Position numbers and translations under genes: made by a program
Part shown: piece by piece, positions 14,012-22,075 of the stretch
Numbering within the stretch: position 1 is the first letter of the stretch
Layout: the number at the start of each line of letters is the position of its first letter
Notes under the pieces: generated by a model
What the model saw: the letters and a program-made list of their open reading frames with translations, nothing else
Told to the model about the DNA's origin: nothing
The model's database searches: none
From: Paraprevotella xylaniphila YIT 11841
GTDB lineage: Bacteria > Bacteroidota > Bacteroidia > Bacteroidales > Bacteroidaceae
Reading direction: 5' to 3'
Length of the DNA: 45,495 nucleotides
NCBI RefSeq assembly: GCF_000205165.1
Contig: NZ_GL883822.1
Coordinates: forward strand, 1-45,495

Positions 14012-14752
14012 ATGAAGAAAGTATTATTAATACTGCCCATGTTGGTGGCTTTGTTTTTTATTGGGTGCAGCAGTGACGATTATAAAGACAATAAGGAAAT
14101 CAATTTGTTAAATGGGACAAAATGGTCATATACAACCTCTACTTTTAATCATATTCAAAAAGAATTTGAAGATAAGGAGAATAAAAGTAATGTGGAATAT
14201 CTTTTAAGAATATGTCCAAGTATAAATTATACAATAGAAGATTATAATATAGGAGAAGAAAAGTTTAAAATCAATCTTTGTGAACATTATGGTCATTCAC
14301 GTCACGAAAAAGATTCTTTGAGCTTCTATGACCAAAAATGTTATTATGAGTATAGAAGTATTGAATACATTCAGGATGTGACAAAAACAACAGAAACTGC
14401 AACATATAAATTTAAAGAGGGGAATTATATTGGGTCTTTTGGAGGTAGCAGCTATTTTGGTGTAACTGTAAAAAGTTACGGCGTTTATAGGAGTACGATT
14501 GGAGGAGATGTTGTCGTTATACCACTCGACGGGAATTATTGTTACAACATGTCTTCAGTAAAATACTGTTCAGAAGTATTGGAACAAGAGATTGATTCTG
14601 ACACCAAAATACTTTATTATGATTTTGATAAAGATAATATATCTATATTCGACGGAAGTTATGATATAAAAGGAAGCTATTCAGACTATTATATGAATCT
14701 AAACTTTAATCTACCATACGAAAGAAGCGTTATGTTGCCGAAAAAGCAATAA
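14012..14752 (+). CDS. Prophage-encoded lipoprotein
   Basis: 246 residues with a classical lipoprotein signal: MKKVLLILPMLVALFFIGCS, the lipobox ending at Cys19, followed by SSDD. The rest is a beta-rich body with LLNGTKWSYTT near the start and six further Cys (CPS, LCEH, KCYY, YCYN, KYCSE), possibly disulphide-bonded, which fits an outer-membrane or surface-exposed place. The L-x-G-T-x-W-x-Y-T opening resembles small secreted lipoproteins of Bacteroidota (lipocalin-like). As a lysogeny-module gene it could alter the surface or block superinfecting phage. I recognise no named family. Confidence 0.8.
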   Translation: MKKVLLILPMLVALFFIGCSSDDYKDNKEINLLNGTKWSYTTSTFNHIQKEFEDKENKSNVEYLLRICPSINYTIEDYNIGEEKFKINLCEHYGHSRHEKDSLSFYDQKCYYEYRSIEYIQDVTKTTETATYKFKEGNYIGSFGGSSYFGVTVKSYGVYRSTIGGDVVVIPLDGNYCYNMSSVKYCSEVLEQEIDSDTKILYYDFDKDNISIFDGSYDIKGSYSDYYMNLNFNLPYERSVMLPKKQ

Positions 14753-14793
14753 ACTCCCTTAAAAGTTCATCGCATTCAAAACAGAGCACAGCC

Positions 14794-14853
14794 ATGGAAC
14801 TGAAAGACTTCGTAAAAGAAACATTGGTACAGATAACAAAAGGAGTGAAATAA
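14794..14853 (+). CDS. Very small ORF, 19 residues, possible gene remnant
   Basis: The frame reads MELKDFVKETLVQITKGVK and then stops. Its start resembles the N-terminus of a family of longer Bacteroidota proteins that begin 'MELKDFVxxTLxxI', so it may be the stump of such a gene cut off at the phage end. It may equally be a real micropeptide. It lies 41 nt after the lipoprotein gene and 157 nt before the attachment junction. Confidence 0.35.
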   Translation: MELKDFVKETLVQITKGVK

Positions 14854-14929
14854 GAACGGATGCAGAATCAACCATGGATGAGTTATTGGTGACAGGATAG
14901 GCAGGGCATTTAAAGAATAGTTTTGCAAA

Positions 14930-14957
14930 TTGTTTACTCTTTGTTTTCCCTTGTTGG
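14930..14957 (+). other. Candidate integrase arm-type sites
   Basis: TTGTT recurs three times at 14930, 14941 and 14951 with spacings of 11 and 10 bp, one helical turn apart, and AACAAAC (its inverse) occurs at about 14996. They sit 55-80 bp from the tRNA-derived core at 15,010. Arm-type integrase sites have this arrangement, but the motif is short and the region is AT-rich, so chance is possible. Confidence 0.2.
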
Positions 14958-15009
14958 AATAAAATAGATGTAAATGAATTAAAAACAAGTAGTTAACAAA
15001 CAACTCCTC

Positions 15010-15056
15010 TCAGATTGTGGTTCTGAATGTCGTGGGTTCGAATCCCACTAGTCACC
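15010..15056 (+). tRNA. 3' half of tRNA-His(GTG), prophage attachment junction
   Basis: Anticodon stem TCAGA/TCTGA (15010-15014, 15022-15026) with loop TTGTGGT and anticodon GTG, variable ATGTC, T arm GTGGG-TTCGAAT-CCCAC and acceptor strand TAGTCAC, discriminator C. The 5' half (acceptor strand, D arm) is absent; the sequence upstream is phage. Phages that integrate into a tRNA gene leave the original 3' half at one end and rebuild the gene with their own copy at the other, so the complete tRNA-His should be left of the window. It is not functional alone. Confidence 0.88.
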
Positions 15057-15063
15057 CAAAGAA

Positions 15064-15093
15064 AAAGGATTTCCCTTCGGGAAATCCTTTTTT
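15064..15093 (+). terminator. Rho-independent terminator of the original tRNA-His
   Basis: AAAGGATTTCCC (15064-15075) pairs with GGGAAATCCTTT (15079-15090) around a TTC loop, followed by a run of T (15088-15093). It directly follows the tRNA 3' half, as expected for the host tRNA terminator left behind by the integration. Confidence 0.85.
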
Positions 15094-15131
15094 AATGGCC
15101 TTTATATCGTACTCCCCGATATAAAAGAACA

Positions 15132-15161
15132 GACAGATGCTCCCTTGCGAAAACATCCGTC
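15132..15161 (-). terminator. Terminator-like hairpin after the porin operon
   Basis: Minus-strand stem GACGGATG (15154-15161) with CATCTGTC (15132-15139), one G-U pair, then TGTTCTTTT. It lies 35-65 nt after the porin stop at 15196. A second hairpin TTTATATCG/CGATATAAA sits just beyond at about 15101-15125. Both together probably end the operon. Confidence 0.5.
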
Positions 15162-15195
15162 TATTACGAATCCGAGAAATCAGATGAGGGCTGCC

Positions 15196-16317
15196 TCAAA
15201 AAATATATTGGACACGTAATTGCCCTAAGAATAGGTTTTTCTTGTAAAATTCATTGCAATGTTCTCCTACAAGGACATAACTTCCGTTCAGTTTTACGGC
15301 CAAATATTCATTCAAATAGAAATTGGCTCCCAACGAAACGTCGCTTTCCCGCCCGCCCATGATGCCGGCCCTGCCATCGTTCAAGTTCGTATAATTGAAA
15401 CGTGCCGTGAGTTCTATTGCCTGTTTACTGCCCGGCCTGCCGGGAATACCGTACAGGTCGTCATACGCAAACCCTCTTCCCCGAACCAGAAAGCCTGCCT
15501 GCACATATCCTCCCTGCGGACGATAAGCCTCCCTTTCCGTACGATTGAGACGGTTCAGAAAGTATTCTCCCTGTACCATGAAACGCGGAGCGGTATAAAG
15601 TATCTCAAAAACGCCTTTGAGTTCTGTCCCTAAACGGTCCACGGTGGCTTCCATCAATGGAAACGGGAACATGGATGTCACGCCATCGTTCGATACAGTT
15701 TTTGTCGGCGGTTCCACTGTATTCACCGGTTTGGTACGGAAAGAAAAAGCACCACCCACATGCAAAAGATTCCCTTTCCACCGCTTGCGCCAAACACCCC
15801 GCGAAGTGGAAACCAAAGCGTTAACCTGCCCGTCACCGATTTTATTGATGTCGTTATGCGTATACAATCCCGTAGCCCAATATCCAAATGGCAGACTGGA
15901 ATGATAGGTCACGCCGAGCTTGCGTCCGTCCGTAAAAGCCAATACGGACCCTGCCGACTGATGGAAGCGCATGTCTGCCGTACTGATAAGCATGTCCATG
16001 GAATAAGGTTCATAAGCATTTCCTAACGAAAGGACACCATGTTTAAAGTGATAGTTCAACAACAAATCCTTGATGGCTACTTTGTTTCCTCCCAAACCAA
16101 TGTCGGCTTTCATTTCATATTGCCGGTAAGTGGCTTTAAAGCCCACACGGAAATCTTCCAAGCGATAATACCCCTGCACATTTTCCTTGCCATAACCGGA
16201 CACAGCGGCATCCAGCAATGCCCTCGAACGAAACTTCACGGTCAGAGGTTCATCCGCCTGTGCCGTCATAAAGCAACTTCCCATGCCCAACCACACGCAT
16301 GCCATCCATTTTCTCAT
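15196..16317 (-). CDS. Outer-membrane porin (phosphate-selective porin O/P-like)
   Basis: 373 residues from the ATG of MRKWMACVWLGMGS, which overlaps the EtfA stop by ATGA (16314-16317). The signal peptide ends near TAQADEP, then alternating amphipathic beta strands run to an aromatic C-terminal strand ending VQYIF. The N-terminal barrel opening VKFRSRALLDAAVSGYGKEN and GVLSLGNAYEPYSMDMLIST (the 'G.f.epfs.e' segment) are like OprO/P-family porins. The longer open frame upstream of the ATG has no signal peptide and overlaps the EtfA gene antisense-free in another frame, so I reject it. Being in this operon it likely lets the substrate cross the outer membrane. Confidence 0.85.
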   Translation of the reverse strand: MRKWMACVWLGMGSCFMTAQADEPLTVKFRSRALLDAAVSGYGKENVQGYYRLEDFRVGFKATYRQYEMKADIGLGGNKVAIKDLLLNYHFKHGVLSLGNAYEPYSMDMLISTADMRFHQSAGSVLAFTDGRKLGVTYHSSLPFGYWATGLYTHNDINKIGDGQVNALVSTSRGVWRKRWKGNLLHVGGAFSFRTKPVNTVEPPTKTVSNDGVTSMFPFPLMEATVDRLGTELKGVFEILYTAPRFMVQGEYFLNRLNRTEREAYRPQGGYVQAGFLVRGRGFAYDDLYGIPGRPGSKQAIELTARFNYTNLNDGRAGIMGGRESDVSLGANFYLNEYLAVKLNGSYVLVGEHCNEFYKKNLFLGQLRVQYIF

Positions 16318-17528
16318 ACGCACCGGTTCAAAATGTTCATGAATTGCGGAAGTGCCTCTTCCACAGGTATTGCCCAACCATAATCCGCCACATTGAAGAT
16401 AGGGGCCGTACGGTCCGGGTTGACGGCTATCACGCAACGCGCTCCGGTGATGGCCGCCGTATGCTGTATCTGTCCGCTGATACCGATGGCGATATACAAA
16501 TCCGGAGCTATCGTATGCCCGGTCTGCCCCACTTGCACGGAAGCGTCCACCAACCCGGCTTCCACTGCCGCACGAGACCCGGCTACCGTCGCACCGATAC
16601 GTTCGGCCCACTTCCGGATTTCATCGGCACATCTCCGCGTTTTCACTCCTCGTCCTATACCTATTATAATAGCACTGTCGTTCAGAGAAGTTCCGCCCAC
16701 TTCTTCCGCCACGGTCTCCAACACGCGAACACGGCTGTCGGCTCTTCCGGCCTCATAAGCATGATAGACGATTTCCCTCTTCCTCGAAGTATCCTTCTGC
16801 CGGGCTTTCATCACCCCCGGACGTACGGAAGCCATTTGCGGCCTACAAACGGGGTTGACAATCGTAGCCATCAGGTTTCCTCCGAAAGCCGGACGTATTT
16901 GGCGCAACAGTCCGCTGTCCGCATCCATTTCCAACTCCGTACAATCTGCCGTCAATCCGGTGTGCAATACGGCTGCCAATCGTGCGGACAAACCACGACC
17001 GCATGGCGTAGCCCCGATAAGCAAGACCGAAGGATGCTGTTTGCGCACCAAGCCGGCTAACACTTCCGTATAGTTTTCCTCCACAAAATCCGACAGAAGC
17101 GGAGACTCCACCACGTGCACACGGTCTGCACCGGCGGCTATCAACTCATCCGCCCATACGGACACCTCACCGCCTATCAGCACAGCCTCGACCGGTTGGG
17201 GTCGGCAAGCCGCAAGTTCTGCAGCCTTTCCCAAAAGTTCCAAGCTTACCGGTGCCAAAGCTCCGTCCACGACTTCCGCCCACACCCAAATGCCATGGGA
17301 ATCATCCACAGGCTGTTCCTGCCTTTCGTCTTGACGCTGCATCACCCAAGCTCCAACCGGACAAGCCTGCACACAACCGCCGCACAACCGGCAATTCTCT
17401 TCATCCACCTCCGGAAAGTCGCCCATACGGATAGCCCCATAGGCACAACTTTCGGCACATATTCCGCAGGATATACATTGCCCGGCCTGTAATTGAAGTA
17501 TAAAATCCTTATCTTTATTCATTTTCAT
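16314..17528 (-). CDS. etfA: Electron-transfer flavoprotein alpha with N-terminal ferredoxin
   Basis: 404 residues. Residues 18-28 (CISCGICAESC) and 46-56 (CRLCGGCVQAC) bind two [4Fe-4S] clusters. The rest is EtfA: a helical domain with VLIGGEVSVWADELIAAGAD, then the FAD-binding domain with GIGRGVKTR, AAVEAGLVDASVQVGQTGHT, LYIAIGISGQIQHTAAITGA and AVNPDRTAPIFNVADYGWAI. ETFs with this ferredoxin fusion are known from anaerobes such as the caffeyl-CoA reductase system (CarE) and belong to the bifurcating kind. The gene follows etfB by eight bases and overlaps the porin. Confidence 0.93.
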   Translation of the reverse strand: MKMNKDKDFILQLQAGQCISCGICAESCAYGAIRMGDFPEVDEENCRLCGGCVQACPVGAWVMQRQDERQEQPVDDSHGIWVWAEVVDGALAPVSLELLGKAAELAACRPQPVEAVLIGGEVSVWADELIAAGADRVHVVESPLLSDFVEENYTEVLAGLVRKQHPSVLLIGATPCGRGLSARLAAVLHTGLTADCTELEMDADSGLLRQIRPAFGGNLMATIVNPVCRPQMASVRPGVMKARQKDTSRKREIVYHAYEAGRADSRVRVLETVAEEVGGTSLNDSAIIIGIGRGVKTRRCADEIRKWAERIGATVAGSRAAVEAGLVDASVQVGQTGHTIAPDLYIAIGISGQIQHTAAITGARCVIAVNPDRTAPIFNVADYGWAIPVEEALPQFMNILNRCV

Positions 17529-17536
17529 CTTGCTTT

Positions 17537-18322
17537 TTAAAAATTAGTTCCGCGCCTCATGCTTTCGCGGACGACTGCAAAAAACTGTTCCCCGTCGGGA
17601 AGCCATTCCACGTCTTTCTTCCGTCGAGGCACCATGGTAGACACTACTTGGGTTGGAGATGCCTGCAATCCGACCTGAGAAGGTTCCAGTCCCAAGTCGC
17701 ATTCATCCCAATGAAGGATGGCCTGTCGCTGAGCCCACCGCCAACCGGCCAGTGTGGGACAATCCAGTTCCCCCGTCTCCCGACCAACCGTCACGACACA
17801 AGGCAAATCCACCTCCATACGTTGGAGTAAACGACCGGCCTTCTTCCTCACACATATACAAGTATCCGATATGTCCGAAACCTCCATCAAATGCGTCACT
17901 TGGGGAATATCCAACTGTCCGGCTACCTCAGGCCCCACTTGTGCCGTATCGCCATCCACCGCCATTTTCCCGAAAAGCAACAAGTCGTATTCACCCAACT
18001 TGCGCACGGCTGCCGCCAGTACCAGGCTCGTACACCACGTATCGCTTCCGGCAAATGCCTTGGAGGACAACAAAACCGCCTTATCCGCCCCTCTTTGCAA
18101 AGCCTCCCGGAGCACTTCTTCCGCCGAAGCGGGTCCCATGCTTACCGCCACTATCTCAGCCCCCGTCTGCCTTTTCAATTTTACTGCCGACTGCAAGGCA
18201 TACAAGTCATCAGGATTTGTCCGGGTCATGGCCGACGAACGCTTCAGCGTCCGGGTTACAGGATCCATCTCTACCTTTGTAGACAAAGGCACTTGCTTTA
18301 AGAATACAATATACCGCTTCAT
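17537..18322 (-). CDS. etfB: Electron-transfer flavoprotein beta, bifurcating-type sequence
   Basis: 261 residues, starting MKRYIVFLKQVPLSTKVEMD. The NPDDLYALQSAVKLKRQTGA and AVSMGPASAEEVLREALQRG segments and the loop GKMAVDGDTAQVGPEVAGQL (residues about 118-137) are hallmarks of the EtfB subgroup that binds NAD(H)/FAD and takes part in bifurcation (CarD-like 'DGDTAQVGP'). The C-terminus LPDGEQFFAVVRESMRRG is also normal. It forms the heterodimer with the ferredoxin-EtfA next to it. It lies 34 nt after the flavoprotein gene. Confidence 0.92.
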   Translation of the reverse strand: MKRYIVFLKQVPLSTKVEMDPVTRTLKRSSAMTRTNPDDLYALQSAVKLKRQTGAEIVAVSMGPASAEEVLREALQRGADKAVLLSSKAFAGSDTWCTSLVLAAAVRKLGEYDLLLFGKMAVDGDTAQVGPEVAGQLDIPQVTHLMEVSDISDTCICVRKKAGRLLQRMEVDLPCVVTVGRETGELDCPTLAGWRWAQRQAILHWDECDLGLEPSQVGLQASPTQVVSTMVPRRKKDVEWLPDGEQFFAVVRESMRRGTNF

Positions 18323-18356
18323 ATCTTTTGTTTTTTATCTTCCATATATCCGAACC

Positions 18357-19586
18357 CTATCCACCTTTCTTATTGGAACGGGCATCCGCACACCTTTTTT
18401 GAAACTCAGCCGAAAACGGGTCCACCGTCCCGAAACGGTCCGGTGCAAACCCGGACGGATCCACAAACGGCTCTTCCCGCAAAATCAATTCTGCGGCCAA
18501 GCGTCCCATACCTCCACCGGCGGCCACACCTCCTCCACAGCATCCGGCTACGGCATACAACCCTTCGTATGGACGCACCTGCCCGATAATGAACTTGGCA
18601 TCCGGCACGTAACATGAAGGCCCGGCCACATAATGCGCGATACCCAATGTTTCTATGTCCGGAAGATAACGCTGTAGCAACGGGGCACACTCGTCGAGCA
18701 CTTCCCATTCGGCGGCCTTATTGAAATCGAAATCCTCCAACTTATCCGTCAATGCGTCGGGATTGAAGGCTTGGCATTCACTTTCGCGCAAGCCGATAAT
18801 CAACGCCCCCACATCCGAACGGGTGAAAGCACGGGCATCGGGAATCACCGTAAAAGGATGGTTTGCCGGAAAACGCCCGGGGTTTGTTCCCGTAATCCAA
18901 AAATGACTCCGCACCGGAGTAAAAGGAAGCCCTATCCCTAAAGGACGCATCAACAGGTTGGCCCACGAACCTGCGGCATTCACCACAACCGGTGCCAGTA
19001 TTTTTTCCCCGTCCGCCAACTCCACTCCCGTCGCCTTGCCTCCAACAGCCACAATGGCTTTTACTTTCGTATTCGGACGCAATTCCGCCCCGAGAACTCG
19101 TGCAGCACGTGCATAACCGGAACACAACAACGCACAATCTATAAACGCATCCGTTAGCATGTAAAGTGCCTCTTCTACCGCCGAGACCTCCATCCAAGGA
19201 AGAAGTTCCTTCAAACGCCTCCGGTCGATACGTTCATTCGGTATTCCGAAACGTACGGCCGCTTCTTCCAATGCTTCGAGTTCTTTCAGCGATGCGTCGG
19301 ACGAAGAAATGGTCACACTGCCGCACTGCTGCAGTTCGAGCGATTCCCCCAAAAGGTGCTCTATTTCATCGATGCAATCATACGTTTCCTGCACCATTTC
19401 CATCAAGGCCGGTTTAGTACGCGCCCGTGTCAACAGGCAGGCTGCACGGGACGAAGCCTGCGATGCTATCTCGTTGGCATCCAACAACAGCACCTTCCCC
19501 ACCTTACGTTTGGCCAACTGATAAGCCGTGGCGCATCCCAACAAACCGCCACCGATAATTATCACATCATAATCCTGTTCCATCAT
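18357..19586 (-). CDS. DAO-family FAD-dependent oxidoreductase
   Basis: About 409 residues. The ATG at 19586 overlaps the MFS stop (TGATG), which fixes the start. The Rossmann FAD site is VIIIGGGLLGCATAYQLAKR with E/D end LLLDANEIASQASSRAA, followed by VNAAGSWANLLMRPLGIGLP and near the end GLYAVAGCCGGGVAAGGGMG, the DAO family pattern. The C-terminal FAPDRFGTVDPFSAEF resembles sarcosine/dimethylglycine dehydrogenase-like enzymes. The next genes encode an ETF, which in other organisms takes electrons from amine dehydrogenases of this fold. Likely substrate class is an amino acid or N-methyl amine; the exact one cannot be read. Confidence 0.85.
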   Translation of the reverse strand: MMEQDYDVIIIGGGLLGCATAYQLAKRKVGKVLLLDANEIASQASSRAACLLTRARTKPALMEMVQETYDCIDEIEHLLGESLELQQCGSVTISSSDASLKELEALEEAAVRFGIPNERIDRRRLKELLPWMEVSAVEEALYMLTDAFIDCALLCSGYARAARVLGAELRPNTKVKAIVAVGGKATGVELADGEKILAPVVVNAAGSWANLLMRPLGIGLPFTPVRSHFWITGTNPGRFPANHPFTVIPDARAFTRSDVGALIIGLRESECQAFNPDALTDKLEDFDFNKAAEWEVLDECAPLLQRYLPDIETLGIAHYVAGPSCYVPDAKFIIGQVRPYEGLYAVAGCCGGGVAAGGGMGRLAAELILREEPFVDPSGFAPDRFGTVDPFSAEFQKRCADARSNKKGG

Positions 19587-20908
19587 CAAATAACATTATA
19601 TTGAGGATTCATATACAAAGTCGTACGCTCCGTCTGTTCTTTTCTACGCCCTTGGGCGGAATACCGTTTATAAATCAATACGGCAGCCACCGTGAACAAG
19701 ACCGCACAAACCGCGCCGACCGCGCATGCCATGTGGTTGTAAAGCGCAAACCACTCCATGTCGAAATTCAGAAACTCCTTGGTGGAAAGCAGGGTCACCG
19801 TACCCATGTAGCCGATGAAGTCGATAATGGCAATGAAGAACCCCACGTTTCCCCTGATACGGAAACAAGCGATGAAGCGATCGAAGAAAACCGTCTGGAA
19901 AGTCAGATAGGCAATGTAGAGGCACAAGCTCTGCACAAACAACCACACCACAGGCTGCCAATCCAATGCCTCATAATTCAGTGACACGTATGTCATGACC
20001 AAACAACCGGCAATGACCAGTCCCATCAGGCACATCAAAGCCCGGATGTTGCTGCGGAAGAAGATGAAAGCGGCAAATATCCCGAGGATGACCAACGTAA
20101 CAATCGTATCCACCTGGGCGAAAAGCCAAGAAGACTGATTGCTCATATCCAGGATATTGACCAGAAAATCTTCCTTGATATCGCGCAGCACCAGCAACAT
20201 GAAGTTGCCCACGAACAACAAGGTAAGAATCGGAGCGTAACTTCGGAACAAGAGCTTACGTCCGTTTCCGTCCAATGTCACACGTTCGTTACGCAACGCA
20301 ATATCCTCTTCCGTAGGCTGTGGCAGACGCTTCAGCATATACCCCATAAAAACGAGAAGAGGCAAAGCAAAAGCTCCAATCACGGCAGGCATCCAAAACT
20401 GTCCCACGTGCATCTCGTTCATGGCAAACAAGCCGAAACTCTTAGCCACACCGGAACTGAACACCATGCTTACGCCCAACAGGCTGGCCAACATATCCGT
20501 CACCTTGCGTCCCTCGATAAAGCTGAATATCACGCCCCACATGCAACCGAGCGACAAGCCGTTCAAAAACATGGCCGCCACATTGAACGGAGGAGCCAAC
20601 AGGCCGAAGCCGACCAAAGCCGCCTCGGCTGCTACCGCCGAACAGACGAAAAACTTGAAACGACGCTCCTTCTTCAACTCCGAAATCAACTTGATGCCAA
20701 AGAACTTGGCTATCACATAACCTAAAATCTGAATCGTCGTCACCACGACCTTGTAATCCGTGCCGAAAAAATCAAACCCCTCGAACGAAGCCGCCGTATA
20801 AGGTTTGCGCAAGGCATACACCAAAGAGTAGGAAAGCAAGGCCGCACCGCCCGCCCACAGGATGAGCAACGCATCCGAAAATCTTTTGTTCTTTACGATT
20901 TGTTCCAT
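19586..20908 (-). CDS. MFS transporter of the DUF5690 family
   Basis: About 440 residues from MEQIVKNKRFSDALLILWAG with about 12 membrane helices. The N-terminal YSLVYALRKPYTAASFEGFD (R-K-P pair in the first loop) and GYVIAKFFGIKLISELKKER resemble the organophosphate/phosphate antiporter branch of the MFS. Long helices continue, for example NGLSLGCMWGVIFSFIEG. The tail after the last helix is basic (KRYSAQGRRKEQTERTT). It is the first gene of the operon (promoter-like TAGTTTTG at 20932-20939) and probably imports the substrate. An ATG 16 codons upstream also exists but is outside the conserved start. Confidence 0.88.
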   Translation of the reverse strand: MEQIVKNKRFSDALLILWAGGAALLSYSLVYALRKPYTAASFEGFDFFGTDYKVVVTTIQILGYVIAKFFGIKLISELKKERRFKFFVCSAVAAEAALVGFGLLAPPFNVAAMFLNGLSLGCMWGVIFSFIEGRKVTDMLASLLGVSMVFSSGVAKSFGLFAMNEMHVGQFWMPAVIGAFALPLLVFMGYMLKRLPQPTEEDIALRNERVTLDGNGRKLLFRSYAPILTLLFVGNFMLLVLRDIKEDFLVNILDMSNQSSWLFAQVDTIVTLVILGIFAAFIFFRSNIRALMCLMGLVIAGCLVMTYVSLNYEALDWQPVVWLFVQSLCLYIAYLTFQTVFFDRFIACFRIRGNVGFFIAIIDFIGYMGTVTLLSTKEFLNFDMEWFALYNHMACAVGAVCAVLFTVAAVLIYKRYSAQGRRKEQTERTTLYMNPQYNVI

Positions 20909-20931
20909 AACCATAGTTTTGTTTTCGGCTG

Positions 20932-20939
20932 CAAAACTA
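20932..20939 (-). promoter_or_regulatory. Promoter -7 box of the ETF operon
   Basis: TAGTTTTG fits TAnnTTTG and lies 23 nt upstream of the MFS start; I found no clear -33 element at the usual spacing, so an activator may be needed. TGTAACAT occurs twice between the divergent genes (21008-21015 and 21052-21059) and could be a regulator site. Confidence 0.4.
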
Positions 20940-21067
20940 TCCCAAACCGCCATCTGAAAAAATTAATTCATTATATATCATACGTCCGTCCAAACCCGTA
21001 TTTATTATGTAACATTCATCTCACGGTAATGAAGCACGAAAGCAACAGGTTTGTAACATGGAAAACG

Positions 21068-21075
21068 TACCTTTG
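21068..21075 (+). promoter_or_regulatory. Promoter -7 box of the divergent regulator
   Basis: TACCTTTG fits TAnnTTTG 17 nt before the ATG at 21093, giving a leader of only about ten bases. The -33 element is not obvious. Confidence 0.4.
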
Positions 21076-21092
21076 CCCCAAAGAACATACGT

Positions 21093-22001
21093 ATGGACAA
21101 ATTGGTATCACTCTACGAACGAATGAAGAAACTGCGCGAAGCCGGTGTACGGATGAAGGACATCTCCGAGGAGACGGGCATCGCGTCCAGCGTACTCTCC
21201 TCGCTCTATTCTTCCGTGCTCCCCACCTACATCAATCTGCTCTCCGGAGGATGCGGTACGGAAAGTGCGTTAGACCAAGGGCTGCAACAAGTCAACAACG
21301 TGTCGAAACGCAAACTGCAAGGTTGCCTCGACGAATTGTACGACAAAGTGAGCCACATCGAGCCACGTTTCGTTTCCAACAAAAACGGCAGACGACCTTT
21401 CCTGGACGACATCGAGAAAGAAGCCATCAAATACCTGCCCAATGCCGGCATCTATACCGGGCTTTACCAGTCTTACAGTTCTTCATCCTACTCCGACGGA
21501 CTGAAAGTGGAGCCTTATATGATATCCTCTATCGTAGATGGCGACACCATGCCCAAAGTCTATTGCCAGAACCTGTCGGGTGACTACTATATCGGCGTGG
21601 GGCTGTTCTCACCGTTTCAAATCGGTTATCTGATGTTCAACGAACAAAAACGCCTGCAACTTGCCCTGAAGGTGGTCTACCTGCAACTGCCCATCATCGA
21701 GTATCCCCAAATCATGAAAGGAATCTATCTGACACACGACTATAACCGCAATCCGATCGCCCGGCGCATCCTCTTTGTCCGGCAAGGCGACGAAATCCCA
21801 CTGGAAGAGTTTGCCGACTTACGCACAGAAGTAATCCCCAAAGCACAACTGACCGGAGAACTGTTGGAATACTATAATTACACTTGCTGCAACGAGGATA
21901 TCATACGGAGCATGATGCTGATATCACCGGACAAGGATACCAAAGAACTCCAACGCGAAAAGCAACTCCTGAAAATCCTCAGTACACAAGAGGGTCCCTG
22001 A
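21093..22001 (+). CDS. Divergent HTH regulator of the ETF operon (probable)
   Basis: 302 residues. The N-terminal 60 residues are a helix-turn-helix: ERMKKLREAGVRMKDISEET, then GIASSVLSSLYSSVLPTYIN. The remainder is a large sensory-like region with LSGDYYIGVGLFSPFQIGYL, FVRQGDEIPLEEFADLRTE and a C-terminal helix KELQREKQLLKILSTQ. I do not recognise this family by name; it is not AraC, LysR or GntR. It is transcribed divergently from the MFS/DAO/ETF/porin operon with 184 bp between start codons, so control of that operon by its substrate is the natural guess. Confidence 0.75.
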   Translation: MDKLVSLYERMKKLREAGVRMKDISEETGIASSVLSSLYSSVLPTYINLLSGGCGTESALDQGLQQVNNVSKRKLQGCLDELYDKVSHIEPRFVSNKNGRRPFLDDIEKEAIKYLPNAGIYTGLYQSYSSSSYSDGLKVEPYMISSIVDGDTMPKVYCQNLSGDYYIGVGLFSPFQIGYLMFNEQKRLQLALKVVYLQLPIIEYPQIMKGIYLTHDYNRNPIARRILFVRQGDEIPLEEFADLRTEVIPKAQLTGELLEYYNYTCCNEDIIRSMMLISPDKDTKELQREKQLLKILSTQEGP

Positions 22002-22017
22002 AGATACGGCACCCGCC

Positions 22018-22063
22018 ATGCGAAAGGCCGCAGAAGGATATCTCCTTTTGCGGCCTTTCGCAT
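22018..22063. terminator. Bidirectional hairpin between convergent genes
   Basis: ATGCGAAAGGCCGCA (22018-22032) is perfectly inverted at TGCGGCCTTTCGCAT (22049-22063), and the inner AAGGA/TCCTT extends it. It lies between the stops of the regulator (plus strand) and GH97 gene (minus strand). There is no T run, so it may act as a transcription block in both directions or as an mRNA end. Confidence 0.75.
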
Positions 22064-22075
22064 AAAACCTTACTT

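Noticed and set aside
15196-16611. N-terminal extension of the porin ORF by 98 residues
   Set aside because: The extension is Gly/Arg-rich, overlaps etfA in another frame and would hide the signal peptide; the coupled ATG at 16317 is right.
20900-21583. 227-residue plus-strand ORF across the regulator start
   Set aside because: It is Arg/His-rich with no domain and overlaps the better HTH regulator frame starting at 21093.
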